Shown here piece after piece: positions 53,601 to 64,000 of a stretch of 64,000 nucleotides of DNA. Position 1 is the stretch's first letter. Each line of letters opens with the position of its first letter. The notes beneath the pieces are model-generated. The model was given only the letters and a program-made list of their open reading frames with translations. It was not told the DNA's origin and made no database searches. A program made the position numbers and the translations under genes. Source of the stretch: Gambelia wislizenii (Eukaryota; Chordata; Lepidosauria; Squamata; Crotaphytidae); NCBI GenBank assembly GCA_030847615.1, contig JAUMIR010000003.1:287674265-287738264 (forward strand), in the 5' to 3' direction.

Positions 53601-54690
53601 TCATAGATTCAGAGAATCATAAAATCATAAAGTTGGAAGAGACCACAAGAGCCATCCAGTCCAACTCTCTGCCCTGCAGGAATACACAATCAAAGCATTC
53701 CCGACAGATGGCCATCCAACCTCTGTTTAAAAACCTCCAAAGAAAAAGACTCCACCACACTCTGAGGCAGTGTATTCCACTTCCGAACAGCTTTTACGGT
53801 CAGGAAGTTCTTCCTAATGTTTAGGTGGAATCTCTTTTCCTGTAGTTTGAATCTATTGGTCTGTGTCCTAGGAGATTATCACATGCTAAAAATATCCCAG
53901 GACAGGGATAACATGAGATTGCTAAAGGGCTTACCTTTTAGATGGTGTTGTCCCTGTCCTGGGATGCTCCCGTTCTGCTTCTGTTCCTCCCCCACTTCCT
54001 CTTATTCACAGAAAAATCTGTGAATAACAAGCCCGTTCCATTATCATAACAGAATGACGGGTTGAGTGAACAGGAGTCCCGTTCTGCTCCCGGGATGACG
54101 ACAGAACCTGACATCACCGGAATGTCCATGCTGGACACTTCTGGGTGGGATCAGGACAGCCAGGTAAGTGAAGCCCTTCCCCTCCTCCCCGAGTTACTTG
54201 TAATTTTAAAAGTCTGTTTTGGGGGTGGGTTTTTAAAATTTTTATTTGGCCTTTTATTTTGAAATTTCCCACACAATCATTCTCTCCTGAGAACAAGCAG
54301 GATTTGGCTTCCTTGCAGTAAAAGCAGCTTTACGACCGCTGCCTTTACTGTAGTGAAGCTGAGGGAAGTGGGAGCCGTTTCTGTATCACAAAAAGGTAGG
54401 TGTTTGATAAGTTTTTTTTCTTTAGTGTTACAGGGATGGGAGTGGGGCAGAAGGGTAGCAGGGCAAAGATGGTTTCCAGCATGTGATAATCTCCCTAGTT
54501 TCTGGGGTAGCAGAAAACAAGCTTTCTCCATCCTCAGTATGACATCCCTTCAAATATTTAAACAAATTTGGGTATAATTTCACCTCATAACCTTCTCTTC
54601 TCCAGGCTAAACATACCCAGCTCTCCAAGCTGCTCCTCATAGGGTATGGCTTCCAGACCTTTCACCATTTTGGTTGTCCTCCTCTCAGGG
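53601..54690 (-). mobile_element. CR1 LINE 3' end, split by a Harbinger-like element
   Basis: Minus-strand CR1 with its 3' terminus at 53601 (ATAGATTC/AGAATCAT repeats). The coding tail reads through 53633-53870 and, after the insertion, 54498-54690 (GGCTAAACATACCCAGCTCT, GGCTTCCAGACCTTTCACCA). The text rejoins exactly as in the copy at 60465 (GTGTCCTA, then GTTTCTGGGGTAGCAGAAAA). Confidence 0.9.
53871..54494 (+). mobile_element. 624-bp Harbinger-like element (GGAGATTNTCA family)
   Basis: Ends GGAGATTATCACATGC and, inverted, the same 16 bp. Perfect 3-bp duplication CTA (53868-53870, 54495-54497), confirmed by the uninterrupted CR1 sequence around it. The core at about 54133-54172 reads GACACTTCTGGGTGGGATCA, then GGACAGCCAGGTAAGT. 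Internal inverted repeats include ATCCCAGGACAGGGA against TCCCTGTCCTGGGAT. Non-coding. Confidence 0.85.
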
Positions 54691-54818
54691 CAGTACAGTT
54701 CCCATCCCAATATCAACATAACAGAGATCCTTTAAACATAGAGTACATTCTCTTTCTCTCTGTGACTTTGTTCTATTGATATTTCCTTTGGAGCAGGGGC
54801 TGATAGCTTTGCAAGCAG

Positions 54819-55038
54819 GGGCCCATTCCCACTACAGATGTATACTGCTATTATTCCATTTCAACTGCCATGGTTCATCCTATGGAATCCTGGGATTGGA
54901 AGTTTAGGGAGAGGCATTTAGAATCCTCAGCCAAAGAGCTCCAATGCCTCACCAAGCAACAAACTTGAGGAATCCATAGGACGGAATCATGACAGTTAAA
55001 GTGGAATAATAGTGTTGTTGTTCTGTAGTGGGAATGGG
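54819..55038. mobile_element. miniature TIR element (ACAGTTAAAGTG family)
   Basis: Left GCCCATTCCCACTACAGA; right, inverted, CCCATTCCCACTACAGA. Interior CATCCTATGGAATCCTGGGA and CATGACAGTTAAAGTGGAAT. The right TIR is cut by the LTR that starts at 55039. Confidence 0.75.
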
Positions 55039-55695
55039 TGTTAAGGAAAATGCAACATGGGACATACAGTGAAAGAAATAAAATATGTATGTGAAAGTAA
55101 CAATGACTAAGCAAGAGCAATTATGAAGCTACACAGGTGAAACTGCTAATGTAATCTAGAAGGCCTGAGAGCCAAGGACAGAGGTACTGAATGCAGATTG
55201 GAAACACCTGAAAATCATTGAGTGTACAAGGTAAAATGTTGAAATACATGGGTTGGTCTTAAGCATGGGTGGAACTATGTGGACCAATCAGAATGGAAGT
55301 ACACACCCACTGGGTGGAAACTAACTAGTGGGTGGTGATAAACAATGGCTATAAAATTGCAATGTTTGCCAATGTATTTTGGTGTGGAGTAGAGGTGGTG
55401 TAGTGTATAGAGATTGTGATTTGTTGACCATATAGTATATTTATATAGAAGAATAAAGTAGGTTTTATATAAAACTACTGAGTTGCCTGAGTGAATCCTG
55501 GAGACATTTTGGAGACACCTGGAGAAGAGTGAGAAGGCTTGGAGAGTTTGTCAGGATCTTCAGCCTATTCTGTGAAACTCTGCTGCTTTGGGAGAAAAGC
55601 ATTAACCACTGATCTAAGCTGGTCAGCTCTGCTGCATAACAAGGTGGTGAGTTAGAGCCAGAGGTGAAGAGCTACAACTCCCATCATCCCTGACA
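55039..55695 (+). mobile_element. 657-bp LTR of an endogenous retrovirus
   Basis: It starts TGTTAAGGAAAATGC and ends CATCCCTGACA (TG...CA), and aligns along its entire length with the LTR at 36076-37240, minus that copy's LINE insert. TATA box GGCTATAAAATTGC at about 55348; AATAAAG at about 55451. The flanks ATGGG and TAATC do not match, so the right flank is rearranged or the copy was not formed by simple solo-LTR recombination. No retroviral genes are visible next to it. Confidence 0.8.
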
Positions 55696-55803
55696 TAATC
55701 CTGGTATAATGCTCCGATATAGCCTTGGCCTATGCTTTCCTTACTGAAACAAAACCATCACTTCTTTTGTTCAGTTCAAAAGAGCTACTGAATGGTATAA
55801 ACT

Positions 55804-56108
55804 GACATCATATTGAAGATGGCACAAACTTGTTTTCTGCTGCTCCAGAGACTAGGACCTGGAGCAAAGGTTTCAAACTACAGGAAAAGAGATTCCATCT
55901 AAACATTAGGAAAAACTTCCTGATTTTAAGAGCTGTGGAATACGCTACCTCAGAGTGTAGTGGAGTCTCATTCTTTGTGTTTAAACAGAGGCTAGATGGC
56001 CATCTGTCTGGAGTGCTTTGATTGTGTATTCTTTCATGGCAGAGGATTGGACTGGAGGGCCCTTGTGGACCCTTCCAACTATATAATTCAGTTATTCTAT
56101 GATTCTGT
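55804..56108 (+). mobile_element. CR1 LINE 3' end
   Basis: The C-terminal coding tail (LNIRKNFLILRAVE, RLDGHLSGVL) followed by the 3' untranslated part and a decayed terminal repeat (TTATTCTATGATTCTG). Confidence 0.88.
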
Positions 56109-59100
56109 CTAAATTGTGTATTTTTAATTCAGTAGTGGCATATCAGAACTTGTTTGCTTCAATAAGAAAATGTGGGTTTTTCCTTTGTCTATGGGAAGAA
56201 AAAAAGATGCTCAGGAATGAAGAAATGTGTTTAGAGTATTCATCAAGGAGCATCAAAGAATGAATTAATCACTGTCCACATTTGCAGACTGGAAGCATGA
56301 AAAGGAGTTTAAAGGTAAAAATGTCAGAGGAGAAACTCTCACAGGACATAGGTCTTTTTTCTCTCTTAAGCCTACTGTTTTGTTTTGTTTTACCCCTTTT
56401 TTTCAGCAAGGTGAGAAGTAGCAGCCATTGGCATGAACAGTCAGCTTTTACAACTCTGTTTTGAATGTCTGAAGTGGGTTGCTTAGCAACTAGACGCTTA
56501 GCCACAGCTCCGTGTTTTGATGGGCTCCAAATGTGGCTCTGTTAAGTTTTTGTACACCCAGATGCCTTCTTCTGAGTTGCTTGTTTTTCAGTCATGAATC
56601 AAACGTATGAGGTACATTTTCCATCCCTGTTTATTACTCTAGGCCACCTTGAACTTCAGTAGACTAATATTTGCATATCATCTATCAAATGAGCACATTA
56701 ACATAATCATATAGTTCATTAAGTATAACCTTCATGTCTTCCCAAATGTTTGAATTGCCTTTGGATTCACTGTGATCTTACCAATGGTGTATAATGACAC
56801 TTTACATTAAAAATCATATTATGTTTGATGAACAGACTGCTCCAAAAAGGAAGTATGAACATTCATTCACCCTGCTGTTACTGAGCATGATATACTAGCA
56901 GATTTTTCCTTGCCACATTTTTTTCATTAAAGAGTAATGAGGATCCCCCCCCCCAAATCCAAACTAATCCATTGAGCATAAGAAAGGTACAGGTATACTT
57001 CCGTTAACAAAGTAAAGGTGTTCTTGGACATTATTTCTTGAACACAAAATTTGGTGCCAGAGATAGAAGAATAGCATGGAAATAATAGAAATAGGTTTCT
57101 GCACAACAGGAAAAAAGAGCAGTTCAACAGGTTTCAGCAAACTTTATTCAGAACTAATAATACACATGTGTGAAATGAAATAATTAAATCAGGTAAGCCT
57201 TGCATAAGTAAACAAAAACTTTTCCAACATTCTAGAAACCACTTGAAGGCTTCTTCTGAAATGCAACCAGGGTAATTTTTCCCTTTCACAGGTCTCCACT
57301 TTTTTTTGTTATGATTTCCATTGGTGGCCAGATCATTTTTTTTAAACATGCTGGGAGGTGGTGATGAGACAGGCTAATCTGCTTTGCCTTCTTTGTTTTG
57401 CTGTTCATGTATGTTCAGTAAGGGATTCTGGAGGCAGCTAGCATTTACCTTGCCCACACAGTTAGAGTAGGACTGACCACTTTCTTTCCCAGCTCAAGCT
57501 TTATTCAGTTGTTTACTGCAGGCATCTTGCTGCAACCTGGTAATGAAAGTCTGTGTTTTCTCTTGCCTTCCTTCAGTATCCTCCCAATGCTGGTGCTGCT
57601 AAAAACATCCAACTAGACAAAGGATGAGGAAGAAAAGGGGGCTGGGCAGGCTTTGTAAAAAGGAGCTTTTTCATAAAACGCTTTGTTAACAGAGGTACTC
57701 CTGTAGTACAATTGTAATCCAATAAATCCTCAGAGTTCCACTTAATACTTTGTTATTAGTAAGTATTTACAATTACAACGTCAGGCTTGAATCCTATTAT
57801 AGGGCAGACAATTCTGGCATACACTTTAAGTTTAAGTGGGATACCACTGAAGCATGGCTGGAAATCCTGTGAGTCTCCAGATATTAACAATCCTGGGCTA
57901 TTCAGCCAGTTTGAAGGCTTGATGGGAAATGGCAGTCTATCAATACCTGGAGGACAAAGGTTTCCCACCCCAATCTTGAAGGACTGTGCCATTGCAACAG
58001 ACCATCTGTGACTAGAACCTGGTAGACTCCTATGATTGTGGTACAGTGTATTTTGTAAAATCTTGAGTCCTGTTACTTATCTTTGCTTCAGAGGACTCCT
58101 GATACACCAAGGCTGCAATCCTAAGCACAGTTACCATGAAGTAAGTTCAGTAGGACTTCCTTGTGAGAAACAAGTATGGGATGCACTGTCCTTGGGAGTT
58201 CATTTGAGCACCATTGATAATTTACAGCCTGTGAAATTCTTACTATTTCTGCTACTGTTACTCAGTGTTTGTTGTGCAGCAGTATTGTACCAGGTGGATG
58301 TATCTCACAACAAGTCTTAGGAGATGAAAATTAAATTTTTTCATTGAGAATCTCAACTCTAGCCAACTTTTCTCCCATCCCAAAATAAGAATAAAAGCTT
58401 AAAAACTCCCTATAAAGGAGCAGGACGAGAGAGTACAGAATGGGATGAGACAGAAGAACTCAACAGTCTTGGGTCTAGACTATAGTGTTTGATGAAAAGT
58501 GGTCATGGATCATGATTCCTGCATCTTTAATAGTGGTGCAAAGAGCAAATTTTAGCAGCTGTAACTTGCTGCTGAAATTCCTTCTATACAACTGTTAAAG
58601 ATGCAGAAGCACTGTTCTCTTTTGCATCTGGCAACCAACCCTTCTCTAACTTCCTCCTCCTTACCACCCCTGGCTTAAGCCACTGTCTAGCAACCTGGCC
58701 TCCTAGTTTTGTAAGATGATTGACATCAGTCTCAGCACATATCCAGATCCATTTGAAACCTCTTATCCCTGGTGGAAACTTTTAAAACTTTCATACTAAG
58801 GGTATCATTGGTGTTAAGTCCATTGATGTTAGCCAGTTGGTCGAGCATTAATTCTCTCACACTATGACTATTATGGTAGTTCTGGAAACTGGTTATTTGC
58901 TGTGCTAACACTACATATTGACTCAAACAATGTTCTTCAGACTGCCTGTCACAATGCAAACACATGTTGGAAGCAAGCTCCAGCTGTCTAGACCAACTCC
59001 ATTCTTATGATTTAAGGCTGTTTGGTTAGTGCACTGCAAAATCTACCAAATCTATTTCAGTCATCGCCTGAGATCAATTGGAACAGAAGCTCTGGGAGGT

Positions 59101-60464
59101 GGAATACAGGAAATACTTTGGACTAAGTCCAGTTCAAATTTTTCTTCTTCTCACCCTTCCTCAACTCACATGATAACTATAGGAGAGATTTCTCACAAAA
59201 GATATGAGCAGCTGTGTCTTCAAAAACTGGTAAGTATCAGTGCTGCCGTGGTACGCTCAGTGATAAAACCAACATAATCACTGAATATAAATGTGTGTGT
59301 TGTGTTCATATATATATGTATATCAAATCACATTAGAATCAGAGGTCATTGCCTTGTCCTTTATAATACAACACATATATGAACTTGTATGGGATCCAGT
59401 TAACTATCAAAATGAAAGTGATACTGAAACATAACAACAAGCACTGTGTTATCTACCTCCCATAAATGATAATTGCATTAAGTGAAATACCTGCTTTCTT
59501 TGGCACTCTTTTTAAAAATCCTTTGTTAGCATGCCAGAGGGCAGTCTGCAATTATAGCAAATGCCAGCAAAATGGCTACATATATATATATATATATATA
59601 GTATCCCTTATAAGTGAGCCCTGTGTTATAAAAGTGGGGGTTAGGGAATATTGTCTGTCCCGCCTATTTAATAATCTATGCCATTGTCCATTATGCAAAT
59701 TAGGTGTCTTACCATTTAAAGTTTGCCTCTAGATAATAGTAGAAATTGTCATGTATGTACTCAAGCATATATTGGGTTAATATCTTCTTCCTTTTCTAAA
59801 ATTTAAGTTTTGCCTGGTATAACGAGCATGTTGTGGTTAAGGGACCTTTACTGTGGGTAGGTATAAGATAGAAATAGTTGAACCCATTGTTGTTCAGTAG
59901 GTGCAAACAAGATTCCAAAACCATTGTTTTGAAGTGGATTTGCAAGCCACAGTTTCTGCTGAGTGGTGTGTTATTTGAACTGATAAATAATAGTTCTGGC
60001 TGTTTCTCCACTTCTGGAGGCCACTGTGCATTAAAACCAGAGTGTGGAACATACAGAACATAAAAGCAGATGACTAGTTCTTGCTGATGGTTCCCTAAGC
60101 AGGAAACATGCCTTTCTCAATGCTTTAATCTAGCCAAAGCTCTACTCTTAGCAAAACCAGTAGCTGCCTAAAGCTAGTGAGAAGGCAAATCCTTAGTCAC
60201 CCTTCTTCATGTGACCAGCTTGCTGGCGTAATACAGTAGTGTTGCTTTGTCATTCATTGGGCATCTACTAAAAGATGGTCAGGCAAGCTAAAAGTTAAAA
60301 TTAGAAAATGAAGGAATTGGCATTCGCTACCAAACTAAATCAATTACTGCTGCATTTTCAAAATGTTATACTGCAATTGGTGTCCAAACCACAGTTAATT
60401 TGAAACCATTATGATTTCACATGATGTTCTGCATAGTTATTTTCACAGCACCCTCACAAAGTTT
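56109..60464. other. intronic stretch, mostly unique-looking
   Basis: 4.3 kb with little recognisable. GGCTGCAATCCTAAGCACAG at 58108 begins a short repeat also seen at 6266. A C run lies at 56945-56954 and an (AT)11 run at 59578-59600. No exon-like frame and no RNA gene seen. Confidence 0.5.
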
Positions 60465-60940
60465 ATAGAATCATAGAATCATAGAATTGTAGCATTTGGA
60501 AGAGACCACAAGGGCCATCCAGTCCAACCCCCTGCCACACAGGAAATCTTGATCAAAGCATCCCCAACAGATGGCCATCCAGCCTGTTTAAAGACCTCCA
60601 AGGAAGGAGACCCCACCACACTCCAAGGGAGTGTGTTCCACTGCCAAACAGCTCTTACTGTCAGAAAGTTCCTCCTAATGTTGAGGTGGAATCTCTGTTG
60701 CTGGAGCTTTCATCCATTGCTCTGTGTTCTAGTCTCTGCAGCAGTAGAAAACAAGTTTGCTCCATCCTCAATGTGACACCCCTTTAAATACTTAAACAGG
60801 GCTATCATATCGCCACTTAACTGTTTTTTTTTTCCCCCAGGCTAAACATACCCAGCTCCCTAAGTCTTTCCTCATAACGCATAGTTTCCAGACCTTTCAC
60901 CATTTTAGTCGCCCTCCTCTGGACACACTCCAATTTGGTT
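60465..60940 (-). mobile_element. CR1 LINE 3' end
   Basis: Minus strand, 3' terminus at 60465 with three CATAGAAT units. The coding tail is well preserved (ATGGCCATCCAGCCTGTTTA, CTGTCAGAAAGTTCCTCCTA, GGCTAAACATACCCAGCTCC). 5'-truncated near CTGGACACACTCCAATTTGG. Confidence 0.92.
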
Positions 60941-61618
60941 AGGCTCTAACCTAAGCTTGGTGGACTTAGCCCATGTGTGCATCTGCCAAAATGAATTTTG
61001 GGATGTGTCTGGAAGTGTTTTCCCCTGATATTCCATCAACATGTGCTGAAAATTTTATCCTGTGCAGGGTTGCATGTGTACATGACTAGTAACCATGTTT
61101 GGGGACATTATTGCCAGCTTTAATATGGTAATGTGCTCATGAGAAAAGGCTCAAAAGACTGGTAACCAGTGGTTTCCATGTCAGCAGGTACTGAATCAGT
61201 GCCAGAAACTATCCAAGGTGCTGAACATTATCCTGCAATAGGTAAAATGCCTTGAATAGGTTCTCTAAAGGATAGGTGAAATGCTTTGAATAGGTTCTCT
61301 TTAGGCTGGAGTAAAATGTGGGGAAGATTCAGTAGCCTTCTGACAAGGATGCCAGCCACAACAGGCATGAGTAACTTCCAGATGAATATGGTGTGTGGTG
61401 GGGGGAACCCTCGGGTGCTTATGTCATAAGAAAAACATAGGTAGAGTTTATTAGTTTACTTGAAATGAAAAACAGTATTTCCCTTATTCACTTCCATAAA
61501 AGTTGTCTGTTGGAAACAGAGTTTGCAATTAACAAACAAGTGACATTACTTGTCACATGCTAATTTTGAGGTTAAAAGGGCATAACAACATTATTTTGAG
61601 AAATATACATAAAATATA

Positions 61619-61848
61619 CAGTTGTTCCTCCATACCCATGGATTTGGTATTCACGGATTTAAGTATTCATGGCTTGAAAATATTCTTTAAAAAATAATAA
61701 TCCAAAAAGCAAGCCTTGATTTTGCCATCTTATATAAAGGACACCATTTTGCTATTCCACTGCATATAATGGGATTTGGGTATTCACGGATTTTGGTATC
61801 CATGGGGAGTCCTGGAACCAAACCCCAGCGAATCTGAAGGGACAACTG
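61619..61848. mobile_element. 230-bp pogo/Tigger-like miniature element
   Basis: Left CAGTTGTTCCTCCATACCCA; right, inverted, CAGTTGTCCCTTCAGATTCG. TA on both sides (61617-61618, 61849-61850). Inner repeats GTATTCACGGATTT occur twice. Confidence 0.85.
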
Positions 61849-62009
61849 TACTAACAACTTTGTTACTTTTTTAGTGTAATGAGTAAAATTATCAACAAAT
61901 AATTTTAGAGATTTGGGAGGCATTTCTAGGATTTTGAACTGATTTCTTTTCTAAAATCAAAAAGTAGCAGATGAGTAGCTTGTTGCTAATGAATATGGAT
62001 GTAAATTGT

Positions 62010-62850
62010 CACTTATTTCATTCATTTCATTTGAACTCATTTAGGTTAAATAGATGATTCCTAACTATCTCCTTATCCATCTTGATTTGCAATCTACATT
62101 CATTGCCAAGGTCTCTGCTTATGCATGGAAGCACATAGTTCTCTTTAGGGGAACAAACTGAAGCAAAATAGTCATTGAACACTTCTGCCTTTTCATTGTG
62201 ATCTGTTCGCATTTTACCATCCTTGCTGAGCAGTGGTCCCACCATTTCCTTGGCCATTCTCTTGTTTTGAAAGTGTGTGTATGTTTGTATATATTTTTTT
62301 TTTTTTTAAAAAAACCTTTTTGTTGCTTCCTGCTTCCCTAGCCAGTCTCACTTCATTTTGAGCTTTAGCTTTACTTAAACTGTTCCTGCAAGCTTGGGTT
62401 ACATATCCATACTCCTTCTTAGTGATTTGTCCTTCCTTCCATTGCTTATACGTGCTCTTTTTTCTCTTCGCTTCCTCTTCAAGTTTTCTGTGCAGCCACA
62501 TTGGCTTTTTCAGTTGTTCCCCATTTTTTTCTATCATAGAATTGTTTATGATTGTGCTTTCAGCAGTTGTTTCCTAATGAAATCCCACCCATGCTGGGTG
62601 CATTTTTGCTTTAGCATCTCTAGCCATGAGATTCTGCCCTGTATTTCCCTGAGCTTGATAAAATCAGCATTCCTGAAATCCAGGTTCCATGTCTTACTAT
62701 ACTCTTCTTTGGCCTGTCCCACTATCATGAATTCTAATATGACACAGTCACTTCCTCCTAAAGTGCCAACTGCTTTGATTCCACTGACCAGCTTCTCCCT
62801 GTTGATTAGGAGGATCAAGTCCTAATTGTCTGCAAGACACGTCAGGAATT
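62010..62850 (-). mobile_element. CR1 LINE, ORF2 linker region fragment
   Basis: Three overlapping minus-strand frames give the region between endonuclease and RT of a CR1-type ORF2: SDCVILEFMIVG, NADFIKLREIQGRISWLEML, WLHRKLEEEAKRKKSTYKQW, CRNSLSKAKAQNEVRLAREA, then MAKEMVGPLLSKDGKMRTDH and AEVFNDYFASV. It is an internal fragment lacking both ends, with frameshifts around an A/T run at 62296-62312. From a different, older CR1 subfamily than the 3' ends above. Confidence 0.8.
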
Positions 62851-64000
62851 TTTTTGGTGAGTCTAAGCTTAGCAGAATTAGTCTCCCAACAGAGATCAGA
62901 AAAGCATCATCATGTCTTTTCACTAACCATAGGACCAGAATAAAAGAACACTGGAAGAATGATGATGTCATGAAGTAAGGCAGCATAGAAGATGGAAGGT
63001 CAATCCTTTTTTATTACAATCTATGACCAACACTATAATTTTTTATTATTTGATTTATATCCTGCTTTTCTCCTTATACTGAACCCAAGTCAAAAAAGAA
63101 AGCATGCAGCAAGATTGATTAAAATAAATGGACAAGACAAAGAATAAAACGGATTACACTCCCAAGTGGGGGAGGATGCTGTCTTGTACAGAGATTGCAA
63201 GCGTACAAAATTTGCAATATTAAAAGTAATTGAAACATTTTCATCAGAGAGAAGGAGGGAAACATAAAAAGAATCTGATCTTATCACCACTTGGCTAAGA
63301 CCGAGCATAATGATGGACTCCTAATTTTTCCAACCAAACGGAGGATTCTACTTAAAGCTAGTGCAACCTACAAGACACTGTAATTTTAAACTGTATACAA
63401 GATATATTTAGAACATGAAATATAACATTTACCATGTAATCCACTATACAAATATGAAAACCAACAAAACAATATTACAATAAAGACTCTGCTAGTAAAG
63501 ATTATTACAATTATTGTGTTACTTCACAATTGTTTTAGCTATGTTATTACATCAGTACTATGTTATTACATAAGTAGCAAAAGCTTCAGTTCTATGATGG
63601 ATTGGACCCGGCAAACTTCAAACCGACTATGCTATATCAAAATGTCTTATCTGTAAGGATTATCTTTGTTGGGATGTCTTGTTTGTGGAAGTTCCTAAGC
63701 CAGAGTGTCTTATCTGTAAAGGCTGTCTTGTTGGGATATCTTGTCTGTAAGAATTTCCCTATGGTGCGTCTGGACCTTTTTTTTCCAACCATTTCGGCCA
63801 CAGAGCCTCCTTCAGGGAATTTTTAATATCTATTAATGATATAATTTTTAGTAAATAAAATTGTTAGGAAACAAATTTATTATTTTGCCCTTAACTAAAG
63901 CCCAGTTATCATACCTCTTTGTAGTGTGAAGATGTCACAAACTTTTTTTCCTTCATGCTCCTATAGCTATTAAATAATAAATATAAAAGTTGCACTACCT
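62851..64000. other. intronic stretch with an imperfect tandem repeat
   Basis: AT-rich. Positions 63640-63775 hold two diverged units of about 65 bp (TGTCTTATCTGTAA, then TTGTTGGGATGTCTTG or TTGTTGGGATATCTTG, then GAAGTTCC/GAATTTCC). TTTATATCCTGCTTTTCTCC at 63053 resembles a minus-strand LINE tail. Confidence 0.5.

Larger units (their letters stand above)
49324..64000 (+). other. ADAMTS5: ADAMTS5 intron 1 (partial)
   Basis: It begins GTAGGTTTGGG directly after the exon. At least 14.7 kb follow without any frame resembling the next ADAMTS5 exon (zinc-binding HExxHxxGxxH region), so exon 2 lies beyond the window. The intron is mostly transposon remnants, listed separately, and AT-rich DNA without recognised features. 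Confidence 0.8.

Noticed and set aside
56282..56464. small ORF with hydrophobic stretch as a microprotein
   Set aside because: 60 codons in AT-rich intron sequence, no conserved context that can be judged here, and an antisense frame of similar length.
1..64000. CRISPR array or other prokaryotic defence system
   Set aside because: All tandem repeats seen are microsatellites or minisatellites without unique spacers, and the window is vertebrate nuclear DNA.

Overview
This is vertebrate nuclear DNA, almost certainly from a squamate reptile (lizard or snake). The evidence is the repeat content: tRNA-derived Sauria SINEs with an RTE/BovB-like tail, a 5S-rRNA-headed relative of them, a BovB 3' end, CR1 LINEs ending in ATTCTATG repeats, and a Ngaro/DIRS-type tyrosine-recombinase retrotransposon. 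There is no bacterial-style gene density, operon or CRISPR array. The genus cannot be fixed from the sequence alone.

Only one host gene is visible. Exon 1 of ADAMTS5 (aggrecanase-2) lies on the + strand at 48217-49323, with a TATA box and GC boxes just upstream inside a CpG island of about 2 kb. It carries the signal peptide, the whole prodomain, the furin site and the start of the metalloprotease domain, then a consensus splice donor. The rest of the window (49324-64000) is intron 1; exon 2 is not reached. The 47 kb upstream is a gene-poor flank built largely of transposable elements.

Upstream flank, 1-20 kb: a 5S-headed SINE, hAT-like and pogo/Tigger-like miniature elements, two families of larger elements with terminal inverted repeats (TIRs) and 3-bp target duplications, fragments of a non-LTR retrotransposon with an (AG)n 3' tail, and a solo LTR nested in a Tigger-like element. 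20-32 kb: two Ngaro elements on the - strand. The one at 26.1-32.2 kb has four long open frames (Gag, RT/RNase H, tyrosine recombinase, SGNH hydrolase). The one at 22.0-24.8 kb is decayed and split by a CR1. A 1.27-kb TIR element separates them. 32-47 kb: a Sauria SINE, a 619-bp Harbinger-like element, a solo LTR with a nested LINE fragment, a TA-flanked element inside an L2-like LINE, and a perfect 20-bp-arm palindrome. 49-64 kb (intron 1): BovB, SINE and CR1 copies, another Harbinger-like element inside a CR1, and a second LTR of the same family.

The most interesting items are the four-frame Ngaro element, whose hydrolase frame follows a branch-point/acceptor-like signal with an equivalent acceptor in the decayed copy, and a family of about 600-bp elements with GGAGATTNTCA termini and 3-bp target duplications. 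All alignments were made by eye; boundaries without target duplications are approximate.
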